A DNA stretch of 64,000 bases from Streptomyces sp. NBC_01381 (GCF_026340305.1 NZ_JAPEPI010000002.1:3658001-3722000), one strand, 5' to 3'; positions 17,089 to 26,130 are shown, counted from the first letter of the stretch. Notes: generated from the sequence alone by a model not told the origin. Program-made: numbers and translations.

Positions 17089-17741
17089 GGATCGTCGCCG
17101 GCTTGGGCCGGCTTGTTCCGCGCCGCCGATGCGCCGCCGCGGTCGGGAACGGGCAGGCGCCGCAGGGCGCCGACCCCACCCCTGACCAAGTGAAGGCCGT
17201 GTACCAGGAGATCTGCTTGAGTTATCGCGCGATCGACGACTTCCGCGCCAAGCTCCTGAGTCTCCTTCCCGCGGTCTCTGGAGTGGGCGTCGGCGTCCTG
17301 CTCGGCAAGGATCCCGGCGAGCCAGAACCGCTCTGGCTGCCGATCGGACTCTTCGGCACGGTGGTGACGCTGGGGCTGTTCGCCTATGAGTTGTACGGCG
17401 TTCAGAAGTGCGGCGGCCTCATCGCCGCAGGCCGACGGATCGAACAGAACTGGAATTGCGTTGGGCAGTTCGACGGCCGCCCGCATGCTCTCGCCGGTCT
17501 GGTCAACGAACCGTTCGCTGCTGCCCTCGTGTACCCGGCGGTCCTCGCCGGCTGGATGTATCTGGTGCTGGCCGACTGGAGCGAACGCGGGGCCGCCATC
17601 ATCGTGGTCGGCCTCTTCGGCGGCCTCTTCGTGTCGGGCTCCTCGCTGTGTGTGCGTATGCACCTGCGGGACACGAGGGAACGCGAGGCAGAGGCTGCCC
17701 GGCGCCATGTGGCCCGTCCCGAGCCAGGGACCGCACCGTGA
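17085..17741 (+). CDS. Four-helix membrane protein of unknown function
   Basis: 218 residues with a soluble N-terminal helix (VYQEICLSYRAIDDFRAKL) followed by four hydrophobic segments: LLPAVSGVGVGVLL, WLPIGLFGTVVTLGLFAYELYG, AALVYPAVLAGWMYLVL and AAIIVVGLFGGLFVSGSS. The tail is charged. The layout (cytosolic helix, paired helices) recalls small membrane effectors such as SLATT proteins, but I cannot assign the family. Its stop overlaps the GTG of a truncated BTAD regulator, so the two formed an operon. Confidence 0.7.
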   Translation: MRIVAGLGRLVPRRRCAAAVGNGQAPQGADPTPDQVKAVYQEICLSYRAIDDFRAKLLSLLPAVSGVGVGVLLGKDPGEPEPLWLPIGLFGTVVTLGLFAYELYGVQKCGGLIAAGRRIEQNWNCVGQFDGRPHALAGLVNEPFAAALVYPAVLAGWMYLVLADWSERGAAIIVVGLFGGLFVSGSSLCVRMHLRDTREREAEAARRHVARPEPGTAP

Positions 17742-17849
17742 GCACCGCCGATGGTTCCGCTCAGCTGAACCTGTTGGGAAGCTTCCAGCTCATGTACGGC
17801 CGCGATCCGGTCGACGTCGTCGCGGGTGGGCAGCGGGTGCTGGCTCTCC
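17738..17849 (+). pseudogene. N-terminal stub of a BTAD/SARP-like regulator
   Basis: The GTG at 17738 overlaps the preceding TGA. The 37 codons read QLNLLGSFQLMYGRDPVDVV then AGGQRVLAL, the start of the OmpR-like DNA-binding domain of SARP/BTAD activators. Similarity stops where an oppositely oriented transposase fragment begins (about 17846-17852). The gene is cut off by a transposon, so any control it exerted on the membrane protein operon is lost. Confidence 0.65.
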
Positions 17850-18211
17850 CGAGCCAGGCGCAGGATCAGGGCGCGGATCGAGCGGACGGTGGGCGGGCGG
17901 CCGCGTCGTTTCGGCGCGCAGGTTGCGGCATGGCGTTGCTTGAGCAGGGAACGGTGCCAGCGCAGGATCGTCTCTGGTTGTACCAATAACAGGCGGTGCC
18001 GCAGCTTCTCCACGGGCAGGTGGGGGAGAAGGCCGGCGAGGATGGTGCGGTCGATGTCGGTGAATGTGGGCTTGCCGACCTGGCGTTGCAGGACCAGTAG
18101 CTGGTGCCGCAGCGTCAGTATCTCCACGTCCTTCTCTCGGTCGCTCATCGGCAACAGGCGTAGCAGGGCGAGGGCGTTGGACATGGCGAGGTAAGTCAGG
18201 CGCAGCAGCAC
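17850..18211 (-). pseudogene. Transposase fragment (integrase-core IS, N-terminal third)
   Basis: Starts MLLRLTYLAMSNALALLRLL and continues through LRHQLLVLQRQVG, LRWHRSLLKQRHA and KRRGRPPTVRSIRALILRLARE, collinear with residues 1-118 of the intact transposase at 51836-52930. The DDE catalytic core is absent. Its broken end abuts the BTAD stub. Confidence 0.8.
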
Positions 18212-18351
18212 GGCAGGTCATGATGCCGTTACCGGGCAAGGTGAAGGGACAGTGGGGGAGCGACGGGCACGGCCGAGATCAGTGATGAGGCCGTGACCTG
18301 GCCGGATGAACTACCGGCACCTGCAGTGCTGTGTTGGAGGACACCACCGAA

Positions 18352-18584
18352 ATGCCCCGCCCGCTGTCTGACCCGAAGACGCCGCTCGGTTTCCGGCGTG
18401 ACGGCCGCCCGATCTTCCCGATCCTGGGCGGTGATCCGATCGACTCGTCCAACTTCCCGCCGCCGGCGAGCCGACCATCACGGCCGTCGACCAGAAAATC
18501 CTGTCGTGGCTGCTGGCCCGCGACAAGGTCCAGGGCGGTCGTACGGCATTCGAGAAGCTCCTGGAGACGCTGGGCTTCGACTGA
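18352..18584 (+). pseudogene. Frameshifted small phage-type protein (scaffold-like)
   Basis: GGAGG precedes the ATG at 18352. The first frame reads PRPLSDPKTPLGFRRDGRPI then FPILGGDP. Near 18470-18490 the meaningful frame shifts and reads EPTITAVDQKILSWLLARDK then VQGGRTAFEKLLETLGFD before TGA 18584. The 'Dx-TPLGFR-DGRPIFPI' start and the helical 'LLARDK-QGGR' end resemble small proteins next to phage capsid genes. Identification is tentative. Confidence 0.4.
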
Positions 18585-18726
18585 GTACGAACATGCCGCA
18601 TGACTTGGGCGGACGAGCGGGAAGAGGGGTCACGCCGGAGGGCGCCGGCGGTCGGTGAGCTGGACGCTGACCTGCGCAGATGAATAATCGGTCCGCACAG
18701 TGCCGTACAAGGGCGGTTGAGCGGTC

Positions 18727-20169
18727 TCACAGGATGTGCAGTCGGCTAAATTCGGGCAGGCCGCCCGCGGCCAGCCGCGTCTCCAGCTCCTCGGCGACGT
18801 CGTCGGGGAGCTCGGCGAGGTCGAGATAGCCAGGGTCGTCCAAGCACTCATCGGGGGTGGGACCGCTGCCCGTCAGGAGGGGCGTCTCGTTCGACCACGA
18901 TCCGCCGGCCAGATGTTCGTCCCGCGGCGTTTGTGGAAGCTGCATGGCGGTGCCAGACAGGAAGCGGAACACGTCCTCGTAGACCTCCTTCACATTGGGG
19001 AGGTCGGCGTGCTTCACCGGTGCGTATCGGGTCTCGCCGGTCCGCTCGAGAATCGCGGACGCCAGCGGGACGCGACCGTCCCCCTCGCGGTTGACGTCGC
19101 CGGGAACCCGTGAAGTCACCCGGTCCATGTGGGTCCAGAGGTATCCGAACTGCCGCTTGTACGCAGTCCTGAAGAGTGTCTTGAAGCCCACGCCGGCGAT
19201 CACGGCCATCCGATCGCACAGGTTCTGGTCGAGATTTTCGTGCCACTCGGATCGGCTGCGATGCTGTGCAGCAGCGTAGTCCAGCACGGTCTGCAACCGC
19301 CCCTCCTGCTCCGGCGTGAGCCCCAGGTGCCAGCTTCTGGCGTCGTACAGATCGAAATTGGCGCAGGGGTGGGCGGTGCCCGCCCTGTCGCTCGTTCCCG
19401 GGTAGACCCCCTCGGGAGCGGGGAGCAGCTCAAGAACGCCCCATAGCGAGCGGAACGTCTCCCGGCTGAGGTAGCGGCCGAGCAGGGCCATCAGGTGGAA
19501 GCCCCAGAGATGGTTCTTCAGATATCCAGCGACCGCCGGCGCGCCGTAGTGCGGCGTGCCCATGAACACCATCTTGCCCACGTGCCGCCACAGTTCCGGA
19601 TGGAGCATGAGGGCCGTCTGGACGACCAACCCGCCCATGCTGTGCGCCACGAGGTGCACGGGGCGGCCGGAGTTCTGCGCTTGGGCAGCCAGCACGGTCT
19701 CCCGCAGCCGCCGCGCGCTGACCGCCAGCGGCTTGCGCCAGTCGTACGCGAAGGCCAGGTGACTGAAGCCTTCCGCCCGCTCCACCGCGGCCAGGAAACC
19801 GCTGTAGCTCAGGTCGACTGCCACAGGGCTGATCCTGGCGCCGGGCTCCGCGTCGTTCTGGCCGTTGGCTGCCAGCTGCAACCGATCGATACGGTCGCGG
19901 CTGCGGATGTCCAACCACCAGACGCCGCCAAGGCCCTGACTTGCGAGCACGCTGCCCATGACACCGGGCACGAAGATCAGATTCGGTGCTGCCGGGCCGG
20001 CCAAATGCGACGTGACGCTTCGGGCGAGTGCTTGCAGCTCGCCCAGTGCGCCTGCACCGAGGAATTCGCGCAGCTCCGGCTCAAGGCTCGGGTCCAGCGC
20101 CTGCCGCCACTGCTGCGATGCATCTGTACGCAGGAACGCGGCGATTCTGTCGTACTCAGTGCCTGTCAC
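18727..20169 (-). CDS. LCAT-like lipase/acyltransferase, partner of CHAT-STAND protein
   Basis: 480 residues from GTG 20169, which overlaps the TGA of the upstream gene (GTGA). The lecithin:cholesterol-acyltransferase fold is indicated by the first strand and lid start NLIFVPGVMGSVLA (63-76), YDWRKPL (142-148), and the nucleophile elbow VAHSMGGLVV with S177. The likely acid lies in NREGDGRVPLASA and the His in YAPVKHADLPN, both near the C-terminus. Family members deacylate phospholipids or transfer acyl groups. No signal peptide is present, so the enzyme sits in the cytoplasm, where uncontrolled activity would harm the cell's own membrane. Coupling to a CHAT/NB-ARC gene suggests it is an effector kept inactive until sensed infection. 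This last point is inference. Confidence 0.8.
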   Translation of the reverse strand: MTGTEYDRIAAFLRTDASQQWRQALDPSLEPELREFLGAGALGELQALARSVTSHLAGPAAPNLIFVPGVMGSVLASQGLGGVWWLDIRSRDRIDRLQLAANGQNDAEPGARISPVAVDLSYSGFLAAVERAEGFSHLAFAYDWRKPLAVSARRLRETVLAAQAQNSGRPVHLVAHSMGGLVVQTALMLHPELWRHVGKMVFMGTPHYGAPAVAGYLKNHLWGFHLMALLGRYLSRETFRSLWGVLELLPAPEGVYPGTSDRAGTAHPCANFDLYDARSWHLGLTPEQEGRLQTVLDYAAAQHRSRSEWHENLDQNLCDRMAVIAGVGFKTLFRTAYKRQFGYLWTHMDRVTSRVPGDVNREGDGRVPLASAILERTGETRYAPVKHADLPNVKEVYEDVFRFLSGTAMQLPQTPRDEHLAGGSWSNETPLLTGSGPTPDECLDDPGYLDLAELPDDVAEELETRLAAGGLPEFSRLHIL

Positions 20170-23100
20170 TGCGGCCTCCGCGTCGCCAGGTTGATGCGGT
20201 CGTCGTTGAGGTAGCTGTAGAAGAGGCCGCCTAGATTGCGGTACTCGTCCCAGAAGAATTTCCGGGCCTGGGCGGCTGCTTCGCCCGCCGTCATTGCGTT
20301 GCTCCCCTCCATGGCGCAGAGGAAGTGGAAGAACGCGGTCGCGAAGCGCGCGGCGAACTGCACCGGGACCTTGCACTCGGTGCCGATGTACGCCTGGCAC
20401 TTGCGGTCGAAGAACAGGTCCTCGAACTCGTTTCGGTATACGGGGTCGGCGATCGAGGTGTCGCAAGCGTTGAGGAATACCAATGGATTGCCGGTGAACT
20501 CCCTGGTGCCGATTTCCTCCAGGTCGATGACGTCCTCAGCCGGGTTCGTGCTGCCGAAGCGGAGGCCCGGTGGATGCCCCGAGACCTGGTTCGCCTTGCA
20601 GTAGAGGTACAGCAGAGTGACGTCCGGATCGGGATTTGCAAGGAAGTCGCACACTTGCTCCTTGCGGCGCTGGTCACCGGTCGGCAGCACCCGCGGACCC
20701 CAGTGCCGTACCGCCTGCCGGTGCTCTCGCGCGGTCTCGGCGGTCACGTCGTCACTGCGGCCGCCCCAGTACAAGAGGTGGGCGTGGGTCCCGGCCCGTC
20801 CCTCCGTGCTGCCGCCGAGCACACGGTTCCTGCTGGTCCGGTAGGCGAGGTGGGCGATGCGCTGTCGCAGGCCCAGGAAGCCGCGTGGGTCCGTCCAGCG
20901 GTCGTTCTCGAGCGACGAGGGAGCCCTTTGATCCTTGTAGAGCAGGGCCCAGGGCAGGTGTGGCAGATCCTGACCGTTGCGGTACCAGTAGACGCGCAGC
21001 GCGTCGCCCGGTTCGAGGCGGTCGATCTGCTCGCGCACTTTCGTGCCCCGGGGGAACAGTGCTCCGAAGAGCTGGCGCCCGTGGTACGCGAGGCTGGCCA
21101 GCTCCCTGCTCGTCTCGATGCCGCGCCAGGCCTCCAGTACCTGCTCCGGCGCCGAATTGACGGGCTCCCGCCAGGAGTGTCCGGGTGAGAACCGTACGAG
21201 CCGTTCTCGAAGGTCGTCCACAGACACCGCGTTCAATTCGTCCGAATACCTGGACCGGAAGCGCTCGAGCGCGCTGTGCACATACTTGATGTGCCCGCGA
21301 ACCTTTGGCAGGTCCGGTTCCCACGCCTCTCCGTCGTGGTCGGAGAACTCCGGCTTCCATTCGCCAGTCGTCGTCCAGTTGTACATGACCGTGTTGCCGA
21401 GGATGTTCAAGGTGAGGGTGGTGTCGGCGGCCTGCCAGGTCTGCTCCGGCGCTGGGTTGAGCGCCCGGGCCGCGCTCGCCTGGTTTACCTCCGCGCGGTG
21501 AATCAGGGAAGCCGGCTCGGCGGCGGGGGGAACGGGCAGCGCCGCGTCGTCGGTCTCCGGCGCGCGATTTCGCCCCCCGTCGTCCACGCTGAGATGGATG
21601 GTGACCTCGCGGTATATGTCGTCGCCGGCGAACACCATGACCTGCAGCTTCGGCCCGTTTTCCGTCAGCGGGACGAGTTGCATCCGGACCGTGTCCGAGG
21701 CGCCGTGCGCAGGTATGGCGAGGTCGAAAGTGCACGTCCATTGTTCGTGGTCACCCGCGGCGACGGTATCGACAGTGACAGGCGCATCCGTTGGATCCGT
21801 GTCGTCGGCCGAGAGGCGGACGGTCGTGGACCAGACGATCCAGCGGGTGACGAGGCCTGCTGGTGGTATGTCACCGGCGGGGATGGGTTGTGAGCCGCCT
21901 GCCAGGTTGCTCGGCATGACAGGGCCTACTTGGAAGCACCCCGCGTACATGGAGCCGACGCGCAGCGGGGTGTCGCCTTCCGCGATCCAGAAGTTGATCG
22001 ACTTGCTGTCGATGTCATCCAACTCGGTGGGCGAGGGCACGAGCGGGTCAGCTGCATGGTCACCGGGCTCGGGGGGACGGCGGTTGGACTCTGCCAAGCC
22101 GCCCGCGGTTGGTGTCCGTAGCCCGGGCTGCGATTCCGAGCCTGACCGGGACAGTTCGGCCTCGGAGCGCTTCACCCCGACCTCGTCGCCGTATCGGGCG
22201 AACAGCTCCCGTGCCTCCCCGACTCTACGCGCCTTGGTATCGCAGTCCGGAAGCGACGCCGACACGAGCCAAGCCCACGCCTCGCCGAGCCCGTTGCCGA
22301 TCTCCTCGAAGACATCGGCGGCCTCCATCAGCTCGCGGCGCCAGGCCGGCACGTCGCCGAGCGCCTGGTGGCAGCGTGCGCGGATGAACGCAGTCCAAGC
22401 CACGCCCTGCCGGTCGCCGTAGCGCAGATGCCGGTCCTGCGCCCGGTCGAGCAGGGAGAGTGCTTCAAGGGCGTCATGGCCGAGCAGCTGCGAGCGGGCC
22501 TGCTGCATCAGGCACCAGCCTTGCCCCGGCCCGTCCTGCGTGACCTCGAACCCCTTGCATGCCTCCTCCAACAGGTCCCTGGAGTGGCGCAGGTTTCCCT
22601 GCCGCAGCCAACTGGATGCGAGCAGCAGCTGTGCCCAGGCCTTCCCTCGCGGGTTGCCGTGCAGTTCGTGCAGCTCGATGCTCTTATGCAGCAGCTCGGC
22701 GGACTCATTGAACATACCGCGGTCGCAGTAGACGGCGCCCAGCACCTGCAATACCCAGGCCTTTCGATGCCTGAGGTCGTGCCGGCCCAGGAGCTTGCGG
22801 GCCTCCTCCAGTCGGGTGGTCGCCTCCGTGAGCCGGCCCTGATGGTGCAGCGTCACGCCGATCTGCCGCAGCGCCCAGGCTTCACCTTCCGGATCGTGGC
22901 TGGCGATGAAGCTCTCCCGAACGCGCTCCAGCCGTTCGACGGAGTCCTTCAGTCGACCGGCTCGACGCGCGGCGATCCCCAGGCCCAGATCGACCTCCCG
23001 ACGCACGGAATGGTCGACGTTCTTGAGTCCGCCGAGCATGTACTCGATGATTCCCAGTGCGTTCAGGTCCCCTTGGAGTGTGAAGTAGTCGCAGAGCAGC

Positions 23101-24311
23101 CTGATCAGGTCACCGGTGAGCAACGGGTCCGTGGCTGCGGCGTATTGGAGGGCGGAAAGGATGGCATCCAGCTCGTCACGGAACCAGTTCAGCGCCCTGT
23201 CGGCCGACGGGAAGGGCGCATACGTCTTCAGGCTTCCATCGATGAGCGGTTGCAGCTGAGCGGTTAGCCTTCCGTAGCCTTCCAGCAGCCGTTGGCCGGC
23301 GGCGAACCGGCTGTCCTCCGCCTCGCTGCTGCCCTGGGCCATCAGCGAGAGTTCTTCCGCGGCGAAGTACCGGACCGAGAGGTCCAGACGGTAGCGCCCC
23401 TTGGATGCCTGTCGCAGCAGCCGTCGGCGCACCAGGGCGTCCAGAAGCCCCTGCACCCGGTGGCGCCGCATTTCGTCGGGCACCGTAGCGTTCTGATCGA
23501 GCAGGGTGGCAGCGATCAGCACGTCGACGGTCGGCGCCGTGGGCACGGACAACAACCGCAGTAGGCGCTGCTGCTCCGGGCTCAGATCCCGATACCCGAG
23601 GGTGAACGCGGCTCGCGTGATGTCAGCCGCTGTGCCGCCCATCTTCCGCAGTGTGGCAGCCAGCTCCGGCAGACCCATCCCCACACCGTAGGCAGCACCG
23701 GCGAGTTCGATGGCCAGCGGCTGGTGCAGGCATGCGCTGATGACGTCGTCGAGGTCCCCGCCGCCGGGCACTGGGCGTGCCGCCGCCCGGCGGAAGATTT
23801 CATAGCCCTCCTTCCGGTCCGGGCGCTCGACGACCTCGTGGTTGTGGGTTATGGAGTGCCCGAGGTCGACGGGGCAGGGCGTGAGGCTCGTAGCGATCAC
23901 CAGGCTCGCGTCACCGCTCGGCAGCAGGGCCTCGACCTCCTCCCAGTAGCCGATGTCGTGCAGCACCAAGACGGTTCGACGCCCCCTGGTACGCATTCGG
24001 TAGCTGTCCTCGAGCGCGTCCTGGGTGAGGTCCCACGTAGGTTCCTGTACGGAGTTCTCCAGCTCCCTGCGGAGCTGGAGGAAGCGACTGCGATCGCCTG
24101 GAAGCATGCTGCCGAGTCGCAAGGTGAGTCGCTTGGTCTCCGGATACTGCTGTACCAGACGGTCGGCCGCCGCTTCGGCGAGCGTGGACTTGCCTATGCC
24201 TGGAGGGCCGTGCAGCACGATCACCGCTGGTCCCTGGCCGTGGAGCTGTTGCGCCGCGCCTAGAACGTCGTCCAGGGCATTCAGGGCAGCAGGACGGATT
24301 TCCTTGGTCAT
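20166..24311 (-). CDS. STAND protein: NB-ARC ATPase + TPR + beta domain + CHAT caspase-like domain
   Basis: 1381 residues. Residues 1-330 hold the ATPase with Walker A GPPGIGKST (35-43), Walker B-like TVLVLHDIGYW and the helical HQPLAIELAGAA segment. Residues 400-720 are TPR repeats rich in WxLxxxGxxxxxxGxxxEA units. A disordered linker follows, then a beta-rich domain with two edge motifs (TRWIVWSTTVRLS and VMVFAGDDIYREVTIHLSV, about 810-910). The C-terminal 370 residues are CHAT-like: LPWALLY, LLYLYCKANQ, PLVFLNACDTS and AYIGTECKVPVQFAARFATAF. The catalytic Cys is present in NACDTS, but the residue where CHAT proteases have His reads Lys (YCKA). It overlaps the lipase gene by 4 bp. CHAT proteins downstream of STAND sensors activate toxic partners in several antiphage systems; here the partner would be the lipase. 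Confidence 0.85.
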   Translation of the reverse strand: MTKEIRPAALNALDDVLGAAQQLHGQGPAVIVLHGPPGIGKSTLAEAAADRLVQQYPETKRLTLRLGSMLPGDRSRFLQLRRELENSVQEPTWDLTQDALEDSYRMRTRGRRTVLVLHDIGYWEEVEALLPSGDASLVIATSLTPCPVDLGHSITHNHEVVERPDRKEGYEIFRRAAARPVPGGGDLDDVISACLHQPLAIELAGAAYGVGMGLPELAATLRKMGGTAADITRAAFTLGYRDLSPEQQRLLRLLSVPTAPTVDVLIAATLLDQNATVPDEMRRHRVQGLLDALVRRRLLRQASKGRYRLDLSVRYFAAEELSLMAQGSSEAEDSRFAAGQRLLEGYGRLTAQLQPLIDGSLKTYAPFPSADRALNWFRDELDAILSALQYAAATDPLLTGDLIRLLCDYFTLQGDLNALGIIEYMLGGLKNVDHSVRREVDLGLGIAARRAGRLKDSVERLERVRESFIASHDPEGEAWALRQIGVTLHHQGRLTEATTRLEEARKLLGRHDLRHRKAWVLQVLGAVYCDRGMFNESAELLHKSIELHELHGNPRGKAWAQLLLASSWLRQGNLRHSRDLLEEACKGFEVTQDGPGQGWCLMQQARSQLLGHDALEALSLLDRAQDRHLRYGDRQGVAWTAFIRARCHQALGDVPAWRRELMEAADVFEEIGNGLGEAWAWLVSASLPDCDTKARRVGEARELFARYGDEVGVKRSEAELSRSGSESQPGLRTPTAGGLAESNRRPPEPGDHAADPLVPSPTELDDIDSKSINFWIAEGDTPLRVGSMYAGCFQVGPVMPSNLAGGSQPIPAGDIPPAGLVTRWIVWSTTVRLSADDTDPTDAPVTVDTVAAGDHEQWTCTFDLAIPAHGASDTVRMQLVPLTENGPKLQVMVFAGDDIYREVTIHLSVDDGGRNRAPETDDAALPVPPAAEPASLIHRAEVNQASAARALNPAPEQTWQAADTTLTLNILGNTVMYNWTTTGEWKPEFSDHDGEAWEPDLPKVRGHIKYVHSALERFRSRYSDELNAVSVDDLRERLVRFSPGHSWREPVNSAPEQVLEAWRGIETSRELASLAYHGRQLFGALFPRGTKVREQIDRLEPGDALRVYWYRNGQDLPHLPWALLYKDQRAPSSLENDRWTDPRGFLGLRQRIAHLAYRTSRNRVLGGSTEGRAGTHAHLLYWGGRSDDVTAETAREHRQAVRHWGPRVLPTGDQRRKEQVCDFLANPDPDVTLLYLYCKANQVSGHPPGLRFGSTNPAEDVIDLEEIGTREFTGNPLVFLNACDTSIADPVYRNEFEDLFFDRKCQAYIGTECKVPVQFAARFATAFFHFLCAMEGSNAMTAGEAAAQARKFFWDEYRNLGGLFYSYLNDDRINLATRRPQ

Positions 24312-24637
24312 GTCATCCCCCCATCAGTGCTCCTCACCACCGTGAGGTCATTCCCCCGCACCGAGTGGAGTCAAGTATGCCCCCGATGGGGCAAGTTGCC
24401 GCATTTATCGGAGAAGGATCACGGAGCGGCTACCCGGCTCTAACAGTCGAGGCGAACACGAGATTGAATTGGGTCTAGCTCGCGCTGAGGGAACGCTGCC
24501 GATCAGGCGGTCCTACGTTGTTTGTGGGTTGGACGGGCCACCCCCTGTCGCGGTTGACATCAACCGCCCTGCCGAGCGTGCAAGGTGTGGGGAGGTCGAG
24601 TGTCGGCCGTCAACCTACGCAGTAGGCGCAGGAGTTA
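24312..24637. other. Region without a recognised gene
   Basis: About 325 bp upstream of the CHAT-STAND gene and next to an IS630 element. It must hold the operon promoter, but I see no convincing -35/-10 pair, hairpin or coding frame. Confidence 0.4.
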
Positions 24638-25722
24638 CTGAGCCTGAACTCGTGGTGTCGTCGGGTTGAGGGATAGGCCGGTTCCGGCGAGACATCCGTC
24701 GATCAGATCGTTGCGGTACTGGATCGTGCGCAGACCGCGCCGGACGGTCTGGACCAGGTGGTCGGGGCTGGTGAAAGCGATGTTGCTGAGCCAGCCGCGC
24801 CGTAGCAGGGACCAGATGCCCTCGACCGGGTTGAGATCTGGTGCATAGGAGGGCAGTTGGTGGACGGTCAACCAGTCCCGCTCGGCGATCCAGGCGCGCA
24901 TGCGGGAGTCCAGATGCACGTTCAAGTTGTCCCAGATGAGCACGATCGGGCCGCCGAGTTGCTGGTGGGCAACCTGCAACAGATCCCGGTAATTGGTCCC
25001 GGCGAAGGACTTACGTCCGTCGCGCCGGCCGTCATCGCGGCGGGGCCGGTAGATCAGCCGGGAGCTTTCGCCCTGTTTGTAGCAGGTCAGGGCGGCGATC
25101 GAGACCCGTCGGCGGGAGCGGCCGCGGACCCGGATGACGGGTGTCTGCCCGCGCCTCGCCCAAGTGCGGGCGATCGGCGGCGTCATCGAGAAGCCGGACT
25201 CGTCCTCGAAGACGATCCAGGCGTCGAGCGCCGCCGCGGTGCTTCCACCAGCGGCCAAGTCTCCTTCACCCAGCCGGTGATCGCCTCATCGTCGCGCTCG
25301 AGGGCCCGCCTGGCCGGGATCTGACAGGAGAAGCCGTGGCGGATCAGCAGCTTGCGCACGCCCTGGATGGTGTAGCTCTTGTGGAAGCGACGACCGATGA
25401 CCGTCTTCACGCGGGTCAGCGTCCACCGCTGATCCGGCCAGCCATGCGCGACCGGGCCCTTGACCAACTCTGCTTCCAGCTGCGCAAATTGGGCCTCACT
25501 CAGACGTGGTGGCGAGGCCGACCCAGACGAGCGCAAGGCCCGTGGGCCGCCCTTCGTCCACGACTTCCGCCACCGTTGCACCGACCGGACGCTGACCCGC
25601 AGATCCTTCGCGATCACCGAGCTCGGCTCACCAAGGGCGAACCGCTCGGCCGCCACCTGCCGAATGCCCTCGCGGAACTCACGCCGCTCGTCCGCCAGAC
25701 CGCCGCCCTGCGCGTACCTCAT
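24635..25722 (-). CDS. IS630-family transposase in two frames
   Basis: The first frame (25722 to about 25240) has the N-terminal helix-turn-helix part: EPSSVIAKDLRVSVRSVQRW, then HGWPDQRWTLTRVKTVIGRRF and RALERDDEAITGWVKETWPL. The second (to 24635) carries the DDE core: FEDESGFSMTPP (D), IVLIWDNLNVHLD (D) and LNPVEGIWSLLRRG (E). The frames overlap around 25183-25258 and join within TWPLVEA/STAAALDAW, so a shift by one base is required. Many actinomycete IS630 elements are arranged this way, so the element may be active by programmed frameshifting. The stop codon TAA uses the duplicated target TA. Confidence 0.8.
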
Positions 25723-25786
25723 GACAACGGCATACCGCCAGGATCAAGACCAGTCAGCAGCTACGACACCACGAGTTCAGGCTCAG
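24638..25786 (-). mobile_element. IS630-family insertion sequence, about 1.15 kb
   Basis: Perfect 24-bp terminal inverted repeats (24638-24661 and 25763-25786, beginning CTGAGCCTGAACTCG) are flanked by the TA target duplication typical of IS630/Tc1 elements (24636-24637 and 25787-25788). One transposase in two overlapping frames fills it. Confidence 0.88.
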
Positions 25787-25869
25787 TAGGTATACGTCTA
25801 CCCGTCATGGGGCGGCACGGTGATGCGCTCGCTCGTGGCGCTCGGGGGCGGGGTGTGCTCTGGGGGCCC

Positions 25870-26130
25870 TTATGAAGCTTCTATGTCTCGTCCCCCCAAC
25901 TTCGCTGCGGCAGCGTTGAGGTGACGGTAGAGGCGTCGGGCGAGGCAGAGGAGCGCTTGGGTGTGGTGCTTGCCCTGGTTGATCTTCTTGTCGTAGTAGG
26001 TCCGCGAGGCCGGGTCGGCCAGTGCGGCGAACGCGGAGAGGAAAAGGCTCGTTTGATCTGCTTGTTTCCTCTGCGGGAGGGCTGGCACAGGTAGACGATT
26101 CGGCCCATCTGCCTGCAGGTAAAGGCCTCG
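25870..26130 (-). pseudogene. IS110-family transposase C-terminal fragment
   Basis: FLSAFAALADPASRTYYDKK followed by INQGKHHTQALLCLARRLYR is the conserved end of IS110/IS492 transposases (Transposase_20 domain). The adjoining sequence NKQIKRAF, which should continue upstream, sits in a different frame, and the DEDD catalytic half is missing, so it is a remnant. Confidence 0.7.

Noticed and set aside
16157..17179. A 340-aa minus-strand frame through the region after repeat B
   Set aside because: No motif, Pro/Arg/Ser-rich, and it runs across the start of the better supported membrane-protein gene.
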